Positions 32,704 through 40,043 of a stretch of DNA of 52,208 nt are shown in pieces (positions within the stretch are counted from its first letter, which is position 1; every line of letters starts with the position of its first letter). A model generated the notes under the pieces. It was not told the origin of the DNA. It did not search any database and saw only the letters and a program-made list of their open reading frames with translations. The stretch comes from an uncultured Pseudomonadota bacterium (GTDB lineage Bacteria > Pseudomonadota > Gammaproteobacteria > Enterobacterales > Succinivibrionaceae): positions 1-52,208 of the forward strand of contig OMYE01000019.1 of assembly GCA_900315145.1 (NCBI GenBank), in the 5' to 3' direction. The translations under genes were made by a program, and so were the position numbers.

Positions 32704-33171
32704 ATGGCTTGTGAATTCTTGTACAATCCGATTCAGGAAGTAGCACTGAATGCTCCTATCCTGTTCGATACATCTATTCCCTGCAATCGCGGTAATGTTT
32801 ACCACGAGGGCAATACCGGGAATTTTATTCTCAAAGGTGCTTCCTCCAACAGCGGCTGTTGCAATCAGTTTGCGCAATATCAAGTTACTTTTAATGGAAA
32901 CATTGCTATTCCCGAAGGTGGTACAGTCACACCCATCGCAGTTGCGATTGCCGTTAATGGTGAACCCCGTCTTACCAGCAGAGCAATTTTTACTCCTGCA
33001 GCAGTGGAAGACTATGGCAATGTTACCAGTACTGCGATTATTAAGGTTCCTCGTTGTTGCTGTTTTAGTCTCAGCGTGAATTCAGTTCCTGCTACCACTG
33101 ATCCTACAGTAACACCAGCACCCGTAATTGAAGTACAGAATGCTAACCTGACTATTACACGAATTGCATGA
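32704..33171 (+). CDS. Beta-rich Cys-containing protein (jelly-roll-like)
   Basis: A 155-aa protein 11 bases after the Gly-rich gene, behind AAGGAGGAG. Segments such as GNFILKGASS, QVTFNGNIAIPEGGTVTPIAVAIAVNGEP, NVTSTAIIKVPRCCCFSLSVNSVP and a final NANLTITRI form an all-beta pattern resembling TNF/BclA-like jelly rolls of exterior proteins. The CCC cluster faces a similar cluster in the preceding protein, so disulphide or metal linkage between them is conceivable. The sequence suggests a trimeric surface decoration. Function unproven. Confidence 0.75.
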   Translation: MACEFLYNPIQEVALNAPILFDTSIPCNRGNVYHEGNTGNFILKGASSNSGCCNQFAQYQVTFNGNIAIPEGGTVTPIAVAIAVNGEPRLTSRAIFTPAAVEDYGNVTSTAIIKVPRCCCFSLSVNSVPATTDPTVTPAPVIEVQNANLTITRIA

Positions 33172-33192
33172 GCCTGAAAGGAGCAGAATAAA

Positions 33193-33597
33193 ATGCATAA
33201 ACTTTATGAACTCAAAGACAAGCTCATGAAAGAGCTTGAGGAATATGCTGACAATGGCAAGTTTTCCAAAGATGATGTAGAAGCCATCAAGTATACTGCC
33301 AGTGCCATTGATCACATCTGCAATATTATGGAAGATACAGATGGCGAATATAGCGAGGCTATGATGCCGATGGGTGATGGATACACTTACGCCAGAGGCA
33401 GATCTTATACTCGTGATGGCAGAGGTGGTAGATCTTATGCCAGAGGCAGAATGAATGCTCGCCGCGATGCCATGGGAAGATATTCCCGTGCTAGTGAAGA
33501 TATCGCCGAGCAGCTTCGCGATATGATGCAAGATGCTCCTGATGAGCATATTCGCATGGAAATTGAGAGGCTTGCAAATAAGGTCGAGAAAATGTAA
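33193..33597 (+). CDS. Arg/Gly-rich middle protein of the 31-34 kb cassette
   Basis: A 134-aa protein behind AAAGGAGCAG. It has an N-terminal helix pair (MHKLYELKDKLMKELEEYADNGKFSKDDVEAIKYTASAIDHI), a central RGG-like region (ARGRSYTRDGRGGRSYARGRMNAR), and a C-terminal helix (EQLRDMMQDAPDEHIRMEIERLANKVEKM). The Arg/Gly region could bind nucleic acid or carbohydrate. This protein type is a constant member of the cassette in gut phages. Function unknown. Confidence 0.77.
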   Translation: MHKLYELKDKLMKELEEYADNGKFSKDDVEAIKYTASAIDHICNIMEDTDGEYSEAMMPMGDGYTYARGRSYTRDGRGGRSYARGRMNARRDAMGRYSRASEDIAEQLRDMMQDAPDEHIRMEIERLANKVEKM

Positions 33598-33611
33598 GGA
33601 GGTGGCCTCTT

Positions 33612-33959
33612 GTGATAACTGAACAAGATTTGCAGGAGGCCATTGCCGAATGTGAAGGGCAGAGAAACCCGACGGCAAATACCTGCATTAAACTCGCAGC
33701 ATTTTATACCATCAAAGAACATTTATTTCCAGATGAAAAACCAGCTTATTCGTTTACACCTGCACCAATAAGTACGGAGTTTAAAGATGTTGAAAAACCT
33801 TTAGATCTTGTTAATTATAAAGGTGAGTCAGAATTTGCGCAAGCAATTTATGGATTGCCAAATGACATAGCTTGGTCTATCATGGACGAATTAATGTCGA
33901 CTTTGGCGGTTATAAATCCAAAATTATATAATGGTATTATGAGAAAAGTGGCGGAGTAA
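33612..33959 (+). CDS. Last protein of the 31-34 kb cassette (GTG start)
   Basis: A 115-aa protein read from GTG behind AAGGAGGTGG, since no suitable ATG is close. It begins ITEQDLQEAIAECEGQRNPTANTCIKLAAFYTIKEHLF, a helical motif with a conserved GQRNPTANTCIKLAA stretch seen in related phages. A Pro-rich linker and a C-terminal helix pair (DIAWSIMDELMSTLAVINPKLYNGIM) follow. It is cotranscribed with the other cassette genes and its stop lies inside the terminator hairpin. Function unknown. Confidence 0.75.
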   Translation: MITEQDLQEAIAECEGQRNPTANTCIKLAAFYTIKEHLFPDEKPAYSFTPAPISTEFKDVEKPLDLVNYKGESEFAQAIYGLPNDIAWSIMDELMSTLAVINPKLYNGIMRKVAE

Positions 33960-33972
33960 TCCGTCACTTTTT
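33944..33972. terminator. Bidirectional terminator between the cassette and the repressor
   Basis: AAAGTG-GCGGA, loop GTAA (including the stop codon), TCCG-TCACTTTTTT. It serves converging genes: the cassette on the plus strand and the repressor on the minus strand. Confidence 0.85.
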
Positions 33973-33974
33973 TA

Positions 33975-34196
33975 TTAATTATAATAGCTATCCAACATTT
34001 TTGGATTTTCCAAAATATCTTCTATATTACAATTTAAAGCAGTACATAACTTGACAATAGTATTGAGACGGGCATTGTCTATAAGTTTAGCTCCTTGTTC
34101 ATAATGCTGTAGTGTTCTTATGTTAATTTTAGCAGCCCGTGCCAATTCTGATTGCGAAAAATTTCTAGATTTTCTCATTTTTTGTAAATTCGTCAT
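33975..34196 (-). CDS. XRE-family repressor-like regulator
   Basis: A 73-aa HTH_3/XRE protein (MTNLQKMRKSRNFSQSELARAAKINIRTLQHYEQGAKLIDNARLNTIVKLCTALNC, written here in parts: FSQSELARAAKINIRTLQHY is the HTH). It starts at ATG 34196 behind GGAGGAG. It lacks the C-terminal peptidase-like dimerisation domain of cI-type repressors. It is the only plus/minus switch near the early promoters and is transcribed away from promoter copy 3. Its own promoter contains a palindromic TACAAAAGTTGTA that may be its operator. With no integrase present it may control early genes or superinfection rather than lysogeny. Confidence 0.88.
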   Translation of the reverse strand: MTNLQKMRKSRNFSQSELARAAKINIRTLQHYEQGAKLIDNARLNTIVKLCTALNCNIEDILENPKMLDSYYN

Positions 34197-34236
34197 GATC
34201 AAACTCCTCCAATTTTTATAATAAAATATATTATGA

Positions 34237-34265
34237 ATTATACTACAAAAGTTGTATCTTGTAAA
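34237..34265 (-). promoter_or_regulatory. Promoter of the XRE regulator
   Basis: Read on the minus strand: TTTACA (34260-34265), 17-bp spacer, TATAAT (34237-34242). The spacer contains the inverted repeat TACAAC-TTTTGTA near the -10, a candidate autoregulatory site. Confidence 0.72.
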
Positions 34266-34293
34266 TTAAAGATTAAAGTTTACGAGTAAACCT

Positions 34294-34383
34294 GCACAAT
34301 TCTATCCTTCAATCCTTGTGTGTTATGTACATGTACCTCTTTGGTGGTATACTGTATAATAGATAATGTAAATGGCACACGTT
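34294..34383 (+). promoter_or_regulatory. 90-bp repeated promoter, copy 3
   Basis: Identical to the copies at 27827 and 29516. -35 TGTACC at 34332-34337 and -10 TATAAT at 34355-34360. The downstream gene starts at 34395 without a visible ribosome site, so the leader is only about 27 bases. Confidence 0.82.
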
Positions 34384-34394
34384 AAACATATGAA

Positions 34395-34880
34395 ATGTAT
34401 AATGCTCGTCCGGTTTTAACTGCCGTAGAAAATGCAATTGAAGAACTTACGAATGAAATGCCTGATCATAAGCGTATCGTTTGGAAAGGTTATTCTGGGA
34501 AAAAAGTTTTTAAAATGTCTGCAGTATGTGATGAGCTTAGTATTTTTGATTGGTGGAATGACACACTTTCCATCAGCCAGCTTAAGCAAATGAGGACTTT
34601 CCTTCAGCAAGCGATCAAGCTCGGATTTACCGGCTATGTGTGCTTTAAAGTAGGAGCAAGCGGTTGCTCTCATGGGATGTGGGCACATAAAAGTGAATCA
34701 ACTGACGGATATGCTCCTGATGGAGATTGTCTTTTTCATTCTTTTAGATCTGGTGATAATTATTTTGATATGCAGCTCAATGGAGTATGGATGCATGATA
34801 AATACGCAACAGAAGAAAATTCCTGTCCTGATTTTACTTTGAAGCAGATCAAGGAAGAGCTTAAGAAAGGAGAAAATTAA
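34395..34880 (+). CDS. Early protein of unknown function (161 aa)
   Basis: A 161-aa protein opening MYNARPVLTAVENAIEELTNEMPDHKRIVWKG, with SAVCDELSIFDWWNDTLSISQLKQM and GCSHGMWAHKSESTDGYAPDG. It is mixed alpha/beta with several Cys, His and Trp, and no recognised fold. No Shine-Dalgarno precedes the ATG. A short competing frame opens at 34372 in the conserved element but stops early. First gene behind promoter copy 3 and divergent from the repressor gene, so it may be an early target of repression. Confidence 0.7.
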   Translation: MYNARPVLTAVENAIEELTNEMPDHKRIVWKGYSGKKVFKMSAVCDELSIFDWWNDTLSISQLKQMRTFLQQAIKLGFTGYVCFKVGASGCSHGMWAHKSESTDGYAPDGDCLFHSFRSGDNYFDMQLNGVWMHDKYATEENSCPDFTLKQIKEELKKGEN

Positions 34881-34882
34881 TT

Positions 34883-35215
34883 ATGGGTTATGAGAGCAGA
34901 TTGTATGTAGTAGATAAATTAGGTGATTATGGTGAAGTAATTGCCGTCTTTAATCTGTGTAAGGTTCCATCTGTAGCAAATAAGATGAAAATTTATCCGC
35001 CAACTAATGTATACATATGTTCTGGTGATACAGAGATCACAACAGATTGTTATGGCAAGCCGCTTACTGAAATTCCAATTAAAGATGCAATATCGATCAT
35101 TGAAGATGCTGCCATAAATGAAAGTTATAGAAGATTTGCCCCCTGCTTGAATATGCTCAAAGGATTTGAACTTAATAGGTGGCATGATCTCGTCGTATTA
35201 CACTATGGATATTAA
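34883..35215 (+). CDS. Early protein of unknown function (110 aa)
   Basis: A 110-aa protein two bases after the previous stop, with AAAGGAGAAAATTAATT upstream. It opens MGYESRLYVVDKLGDYGEVIAVFNLCKV, followed by NVYICSGDTEITTDCYGKPLTEIPIKDAISIIEDAA and a helical end. Its start resembles small phage proteins beginning MGYESRLYVV that occur widely in Bacillota phages without known function. It is coexpressed with its neighbours. Confidence 0.77.
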   Translation: MGYESRLYVVDKLGDYGEVIAVFNLCKVPSVANKMKIYPPTNVYICSGDTEITTDCYGKPLTEIPIKDAISIIEDAAINESYRRFAPCLNMLKGFELNRWHDLVVLHYGY

Positions 35216-35241
35216 AGAAAATTTAAATTAGGAGGTTTGTA

Positions 35242-35412
35242 ATGAAAGTATTTGTTTACAGTAAGAAAACCAGCAAGCTGATGTTTGTAGTTAAAGATGT
35301 AATTAAAGTTGAAGAGCATCCGGATAAAAAGAAAATCTATTTCCAGACAGCTAACGGTGAGACAGTTTCCGGGAATACTTGTGAAGTAAAATCCACAATC
35401 TATCAGAACTAA
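35242..35412 (+). CDS. 56-aa early protein
   Basis: A 56-aa ORF starting MKVFVYSKKTSKLMFVVKDVIKV, ending VSGNTCEVKSTIYQN, behind a strong AGGAGGTTTGTA. Beta-rich and mildly basic. The pattern K.FVYSK.T.K....K...V.......I.F.T.....V is shared by small phage proteins of unknown role. Last gene of the promoter-copy-3 operon. Confidence 0.75.
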   Translation: MKVFVYSKKTSKLMFVVKDVIKVEEHPDKKKIYFQTANGETVSGNTCEVKSTIYQN

Positions 35413-35424
35413 TAATTTTTAAAA

Positions 35425-35466
35425 TACCCCTAAAGTTGTACATTAGTACAATTTTAGGGGTATAAT
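35425..35466 (+). promoter_or_regulatory. Inverted repeat overlapping a promoter
   Basis: TACCCCTAAAGTTGTAC (35425-35441) and GTACAATTTTAGGGGTA (35446-35462) match at 16 of 17 positions. A -35-like TGTACA (35437-35442) and TATAAT (35461-35466) with an 18-bp spacer are embedded in it. There is no T-run, so it is better read as an operator-bearing promoter than a terminator. The DNA after it is the iteron region. Confidence 0.6.
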
Positions 35467-35483
35467 TTATATTATAAATATTT

Positions 35484-35620
35484 AAAAAGTCAAGATAAAG
35501 TCAAGATGAAGTCAAGATGAAAAATTGATCTTGACTTGCCCGAGAGGTATATAAACATTGACTTTCTGGGCAAAAAAGTCAGAATAGAGTTTATCTTGAC
35601 TTTTTAATTCATCTTGACTT
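35484..35620. repeat. 137-bp iteron-like repeat, intact copy (possible replication origin)
   Basis: Three direct 11-bp units of GTCAAGATRAA lie at about 35489-35520, then a GCCC/GGGC hairpin region, then the same unit in inverse form (ATCTTGACTT) three times. Bases 35484-35581 equal 52111-52208, and 35582-35620 equal 61-99. The symmetrical iterons, AT-richness and position before the replication genes suggest an origin or partition site. No origin-binding protein can be named. Confidence 0.75.
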
Positions 35621-35626
35621 TTCAAT

Positions 35627-35649
35627 CCATTATAAGGATATTATAATGG
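35627..35649. repeat. Perfect 9-bp inverted repeat
   Basis: CCATTATAA, loop GGATA, TTATAATGG directly after the iteron copy. It may be a protein site or part of the origin. Confidence 0.55.
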
Positions 35650-35710
35650 ATAATATCAGAGATTAATGTGCGGTATCGTGCGTATGATTTAAAATAAATA
35701 TAAAAAGTAA

Positions 35711-35739
35711 TGTACATTTTTAATTGTATAATATATAAT
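35711..35739 (+). promoter_or_regulatory. Promoter for the replication operon
   Basis: TGTACA (35711-35716), 17-bp spacer, TATAAT (35734-35739), followed by AGAATC. The same hexamers as the early-promoter class, but without the conserved downstream leader. It should drive the long operon beginning at 35942. Confidence 0.7.
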
Positions 35740-35787
35740 AGAATCAACTTTTAAATTTATGATCTTAGTAACCGGGAGGTATATACA

Positions 35788-35820
35788 ATGACTAATGGCA
35801 TTCGTGATTCTACTAATTAA
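35788..35820 (+). CDS. Possible 10-codon leader peptide
   Basis: GGGAGGT, seven bases, then ATG and nine further codons (MTNGIRDSTN) ending in TAA, lying between the promoter and a terminator-like hairpin. A ribosome site plus mini-ORF plus hairpin is the layout of attenuation leaders. The peptide shows no run of a single regulatory codon, so the signal sensed is unclear. Confidence 0.4.
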   Translation: MTNGIRDSTN

Positions 35821-35874
35821 TTTTAATTTTTATATTTTTACGATCAATTAAAAATAAGAATAACTATCGCGCAG

Positions 35875-35920
35875 AAATGGCCGGAATTATTCCTGTCAAA
35901 ATGATTTCGGCCATTTTATA
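35875..35920 (+). terminator. Attenuator-like hairpin before the replication genes
   Basis: AAATGGCCGGAAT (35875-35887) pairs with ATTTCGGCCATTT (35904-35916), followed by TATAAAA. The tail is a poor T-run, so it is more likely an attenuator or RNA processing hairpin than a full terminator. Confidence 0.55.
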
Positions 35921-35941
35921 AAAATGGAGGAATATAATACT

Positions 35942-36205
35942 ATGAAGATTACTTATAATGCTGATGCATCCGTCATTCGTCCCGTTCATGTGGCAAAGAA
36001 AAGTGAGGAAATCCTTGCCATTGAGGAATTTATGAATTCCGAACATAAAAATATCTGCTTTGAATATGAAGATCAGGAAGAGGCCAGGAAGAAGAGAAAC
36101 AACATTGCAACACATGCCCGCAAAGGTGGCCTGGACGTAAAAGCGCTTCTTCGTGACAATAAGGTGATCGTGATCAGAAACGAAAAGAAAAGTACAGATG
36201 AATAA
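35942..36205 (+). CDS. First gene of the replication operon (87 aa)
   Basis: An 87-aa protein from the ATG after GGAGG (35927-35931). An upstream in-frame ATG contains that ribosome site and is unlikely. It has a beta start (KITYNADASVIRPV) then helices (KKSEEILAIEEFMNSEHKNICFEYEDQEEARKKRNNIATHARKGG), ending with a beta strand VIVIRNEKKS. It resembles small phage DNA-binding or helicase-accessory proteins by position only. It overlaps the helicase gene by eight bases. Confidence 0.75.
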   Translation: MKITYNADASVIRPVHVAKKSEEILAIEEFMNSEHKNICFEYEDQEEARKKRNNIATHARKGGLDVKALLRDNKVIVIRNEKKSTDE

Positions 36206-37490
36206 TATAAGACTATATCCCCATCAAAAAGAAGGATTAAAACAAGTTGAAGATTTAAACCGCGTTGCTTTTTATTGGGATATGGGTCTTGGAAAAACTT
36301 TTGTGGGAGCCGAGAAAATAATACAACTTGGCTCCCATATAAATTTGGTGGTTTGTCAAAAATCAAAAATCGAAGATTGGCAAGATCATTTTCTTTCGTT
36401 TTATAAAGATATTGTCATATTTAATTTGACAGAAAAATCAGAGTTTGAAAAATTTTTTGAGATCATTGATAACCATAAAAAGCAAGTAATTGGGATAATT
36501 AATTATGATCTAATATTTAGAAGAAAAGAATTACTTAAATTATCGGATTTTACACTTCTTTTAGACGAGTCGTCTCTAATTCAAAATGAAAAAGCTAAGC
36601 GTTCTAAATTTGTATTATCATTAAAACCTAAAAATATTATATTGTTATCAGGCACACCAACTGGTGGAAAATATGAAAGATTATGGAGTCAGCTCCATTT
36701 GTTGGGTTGGAATATTACTAAAGATATGTTTTATAATCATTATGTAGATTATCATTGGGATGACTCTGAAGGTTTTCCTATAATGATTATTGATGGTTAT
36801 AAAAATGAAACCAGACTGAAAAATAAAATGCGGCAATATGGTTGCAGATTTTTAAAGACAGAAGAAGTTTTTGATCTGCCGGAAAAAACTGATATTCCAG
36901 TTGTTATTCCAACTACTTCTGATTATAAGAAATTCAGAAAAAATTCTCTTGTAGAATTTAAACATAATGGTACTGACATAGAATTAATCGGTGCAACCAC
37001 TTTAACCCGATTTTTATATGAAAGACAATTGTGCGGACAATATAATGATAAAAAATTAAATGCATTTAAGGATCTTGTAGAATCTACAAATGATCGACTC
37101 ATAGTTTTTTACAATTTTAATGAAGAACTTATTGCATTACGAGAGATAGCAAAAGAATGCAATAGAGAAAGTGGTTTTATAAATGGATCTGGCCGTTCAA
37201 TGTATGCGTATGAATGCTGTAAAGATGGCATTACTTTTGTTCAGTATCAAGCCGGAGCAATGGGATTAAATCTGCAAAAAGCAAATAAGATCATTTATTT
37301 TACTCCGCCAGTATCATCAGAACTTTTTGAGCAAAGTAAAAAACGTATTCATAGAATTGGTCAAGAAAAGCCGTGTTTCTATTATTATTTAATTTGTAGA
37401 AATAGTATAGAACAAGCAATTTATGGGACATTGGCAAAAAGAAAGGATTATACTGACGCTCTTTTTAAGGAGGCAGAAAATGTTATGTAA
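36198..37490 (+). CDS. SNF2-family DNA helicase/ATPase
   Basis: A 430-aa superfamily 2 protein. Q-motif-like RLYPHQKEGL, motif I DMGLGKT (residues 28-34), motif II LLLDESS, motif III LLSGTPTGG, and motifs V-VI QYQAGAMGLNLQ and KKRIHRIGQ place it in the SNF2/DEAD-box family used in phage replication or recombination. It is short, comprising little more than the two helicase lobes. It probably unwinds or remodels DNA-protein complexes at forks. It is translationally coupled to the genes on both sides. Confidence 0.91.
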   Translation: MNNIRLYPHQKEGLKQVEDLNRVAFYWDMGLGKTFVGAEKIIQLGSHINLVVCQKSKIEDWQDHFLSFYKDIVIFNLTEKSEFEKFFEIIDNHKKQVIGIINYDLIFRRKELLKLSDFTLLLDESSLIQNEKAKRSKFVLSLKPKNIILLSGTPTGGKYERLWSQLHLLGWNITKDMFYNHYVDYHWDDSEGFPIMIIDGYKNETRLKNKMRQYGCRFLKTEEVFDLPEKTDIPVVIPTTSDYKKFRKNSLVEFKHNGTDIELIGATTLTRFLYERQLCGQYNDKKLNAFKDLVESTNDRLIVFYNFNEELIALREIAKECNRESGFINGSGRSMYAYECCKDGITFVQYQAGAMGLNLQKANKIIYFTPPVSSELFEQSKKRIHRIGQEKPCFYYYLICRNSIEQAIYGTLAKRKDYTDALFKEAENVM

Positions 37491-38534
37491 AAATGCATAT
37501 TATCCGGATGGTGATGAAAAAGGACGGTTGCATTGTAAAATAATAAAAGATAAATGTCCGTTGATTTATTATTGTCGAATAAATGAAAGATTTGAAAATA
37601 CAGTTGATGCATTTAATTGTATATATAGAGAAAAAAAGGATGACGATAATGAATCGTTACTTGATGAGAAATTACAAGAAATACAACAGGTAATAAAGAA
37701 ATACGGTGAAGAAAATTTTTATATTTCTTTTAGTGGCGGCAAAGATTCTACAGTATTATCAGCATTAATTGATATGGCATTGCCTAATAACAAAATTCCA
37801 AGAGTATATGCAAATACTGGAATTGAATTAAATATGATTCGAGACTTTGTTTTTGAAATGAAAAAAAACAGATGGTAGAATAAAAATTGTAAAGCCTACT
37901 GTTTCTATAAAATCAATGTTAGAAAAAGATGGTTATCCATTTAAAAGTAAATTACATGCTCATTGCGTAGATCTTTATCAGAAACACGGCTTTACAAAAA
38001 ATATGGTAAATGGATATTTAGGAAAAAGGCCTGAACAATGGCATAGTCAGCAATGCCCTAAAAAGTTGCTTTACCAATTTACTGATGAAAACACACTTAA
38101 AATTTCAGATGTTTGTTGTATAAGATTAAAAGAAGAACCGCTTATAACTTGGTCAAAAGAAAATGTTAAATCAATAGCTATTATTGGAACTATGAGAGAT
38201 GAAGGAGGGCGCAGAGGAAGAGGGGGGACCAGCTGTTTACAGTTTTATGGCACGAAACTTAAACAATTTAAACCGCTTATGCCATTAACAAAAAAAATGG
38301 GAAAATTGGTTTATAGAAGCATATAATATTAAAATTTGTGATATTTATAAACCACCTTATAATTTTGAAAGAACAGGCTGCAAGGGCTGCCCTTTTGCTC
38401 TTCACTTGCAGCATGAACTTGATATGCTTGAAAAATTTTTTCCAGCAGAAAAGAAGCAATGTGAAATAATTTGGAAACCAGTTTATGATGAATATAGACG
38501 ATTAAGATATAGACTAAAAGACTCAAATCAGTAA
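37480..38534 (+). pseudogene. PAPS-reductase-like (PP-loop) gene split by two frameshifts at A8 runs
   Basis: The first segment starts at ATG 37480 after AAGGAGG and carries the PP-loop SFSGGKDST (residues about 83-91). It stops at 37876. The following open segment (TDGRIKIVKPTVSIKSM onward) continues in the +1 frame. A third, again +1, begins at 38298 and holds CKGCPFALHLQ and a typical PAPS-reductase-family ending to 38534. Both joints fall on runs of eight A (37861-37868 and 38290-38297), and removing one A at each restores a full protein of about 350 aa. Either two mutations or sequencing errors broke it, or slippage expresses it. Phage PAPS-reductase-like enzymes are thiol/sulfur-transfer type, and the substrate is unknown. 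Confidence 0.82.
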
Positions 38535-38610
38535 AATTATACAAAAGGTTTGATTATTTTTTATTCAATTTGTCAGTATATATTTAATAAATAATTAGGT
38601 ATAATTATCT

Positions 38611-38985
38611 ATGGGACCTGAAAAATCTTTTGAGAATAAAGTTAAAAATTTTTTATCAGAGCAGGGGATTTATCCACTTGGTATAGAAAAGCAAAAGATA
38701 ACTATTGCTCCAATCGGATATTGGGAAAAACGATTTGCAAATCGTAATACTAAAAGCGGTCTTCCAGATATGCATATTTGTATTTATGGACATTCTATTG
38801 AAGTTGAACTTAAACAGCAAAATGGAAAGCCGAGTGATCTGCAAATTAAAATGTGCCAACAGATTATAGATTCTGAAGGTATTGCTTTTATATTATATCC
38901 ATCGGGATTTGAAACATTTAAGAGATTCATCCATAATATTATTTATGATGAATATATAGAAGATTTGCCATTGATAGTGAAATAA
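38611..38985 (+). CDS. VRR-NUC-type nuclease
   Basis: A 124-aa protein of the VRR-NUC/PD-(D/E)xK group. A catalytic acidic core, SGLPDMHICIYGHSIEVELKQQNGKPSDLQ, supplies the GxPD and ExK motif pair. EKRFANRNTKSGLPD is the conserved lead-in. Such minimal nucleases act on Holliday junctions or other branched DNA and sit in phage recombination clusters. A -10-like TATAAT lies five bases before the ATG and no clear ribosome site is visible, so translation may be leaderless or coupled. It follows the split PAPS gene. Confidence 0.85.
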   Translation: MGPEKSFENKVKNFLSEQGIYPLGIEKQKITIAPIGYWEKRFANRNTKSGLPDMHICIYGHSIEVELKQQNGKPSDLQIKMCQQIIDSEGIAFILYPSGFETFKRFIHNIIYDEYIEDLPLIVK

Positions 38986-38998
38986 GGAGGGAATGCTT

Positions 38999-39583
38999 AT
39001 GGCAAAAAAGATACTCGACAACAAAGCGTTCATTATTGATATGCTGAAATCTACTAAAAGAGAAGGCATAGAAGATCTGATTGCTTATATGGAAGATTGC
39101 GGATTTTTTGAAGCACCATGCAGTACAAGGTATCACCTGGCTTGTGAATTTGGACTGGTCCAGCATACGAGAAATGTTATGGAAACTGCAGAAAAAATTG
39201 GAGTAGCTTTGTATGGTGGAAAGGGTTATAATGAAATTCAAAACAGTGTGATTATTGTTGCAATTCTCCATGATCTTGGTAAAATGGGTCAGTTTGAAAA
39301 GCCCATGTACGTGGAAAATCGGTTGAAGTCTGGTGAGTTAGGAAGTCAGCCATATAAATCCAATCCCGATCTATTGAAGGTTCCCCATGAAGTAAGATCT
39401 ATTGCCATTGCAAGCATGTTTATCGATCTTACTGAAGAAGAGCAGTTTGCTATTTTATATCATAATGGTCTGTATGGAGATTTTAAATATGAAATTCAGG
39501 GAAATGAAACTCCTTTATATTTGATTCTCCATTTTGCAGACATGTGGGCTGCCCGTGTTATTGAAGAGAAAAAGGAGGCTTAA
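38999..39583 (+). CDS. HD-domain hydrolase
   Basis: A 194-aa protein. ATG at 38999 is chosen because it lies eight bases after AAGGAGG, while the earlier ATG at 38993 is too close. The HD superfamily pattern is H56 (LVQHTRNV), H91-D92 (AILHDLGKMGQ) and later histidines (HEVRSIAIA, YHNGL) and D (HFADMWA). This fold hydrolyses phosphates of nucleotides, for instance dNMPs or signalling nucleotides. In a replication operon a nucleotidase trimming host or phage nucleotides is plausible. The substrate cannot be named. Confidence 0.85.
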   Translation: MAKKILDNKAFIIDMLKSTKREGIEDLIAYMEDCGFFEAPCSTRYHLACEFGLVQHTRNVMETAEKIGVALYGGKGYNEIQNSVIIVAILHDLGKMGQFEKPMYVENRLKSGELGSQPYKSNPDLLKVPHEVRSIAIASMFIDLTEEEQFAILYHNGLYGDFKYEIQGNETPLYLILHFADMWAARVIEEKKEA

Positions 39584-39584
39584 T

Positions 39585-40043
39585 ATGAAAGGTATAACAA
39601 CGTGTAAAGTGTGTGGAAGAGAATTTCCGCTCATGGTTGTGGATCATTATATTGTTCAGGATCCACGGAAAATCGGAACTATTGCTAATTTGGTGAATCC
39701 TGATAAAGCCATCGAGTATGATGCTTTTGATTGCCCGCATTGCGGTTGTCAGAACGTTATGCAGACGAGAAAACCTATATGGCTTCCTGAGGCCTGTGAG
39801 TGCAAGGAAGAATCTGAAGAGGAAACTAAAGAGAAAACAGATCCAGATAAAAGCGTTGCTGATATGAGAGAATTTTTGATTGGCTATTGTGAAGGCCGTT
39901 CGTGTACAAACTGTCCGCTTGATAAATCAGGATTTTTATGTGGACGTGGATATTCATTCCGCGCTAGCGTTCCTGGTACATGGGGATATATGTCAGATGA
40001 GCAGATTAAAAGACATTATGAGGTAGTAAAGGAGGAAAAATAA
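39585..40043 (+). CDS. Zinc-binding protein of the replication operon
   Basis: A 152-aa protein from the ATG after AAAGGAGGCTTAAT. Two Cys pairs (CKVCGREFP, CPHCGCQN) form a zinc ribbon in the first half. The second half adds GYCEGRSCTNCPLDKSGFLCGRG with four further cysteines. An acidic linker separates them. It may be a nucleic-acid-binding accessory or a substrate-adaptor of the neighbouring enzymes. It overlaps the following ATPase start by one base (TAATG). Confidence 0.77.
   Translation: MKGITTCKVCGREFPLMVVDHYIVQDPRKIGTIANLVNPDKAIEYDAFDCPHCGCQNVMQTRKPIWLPEACECKEESEEETKEKTDPDKSVADMREFLIGYCEGRSCTNCPLDKSGFLCGRGYSFRASVPGTWGYMSDEQIKRHYEVVKEEK

Noticed and set aside
35484..35620. Short direct repeats that might be a CRISPR array
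   Set aside because: The units are only 11 bp and directly abutting, with inverted copies and no unique spacers. This is an iteron-like arrangement, not CRISPR.
38590..38611. Leaderless promoter directly before the VRR-NUC gene
   Set aside because: TATAAT is five bases from the ATG, but there is no convincing -35 and the region is uniformly AT-rich. It is left as a remark only.
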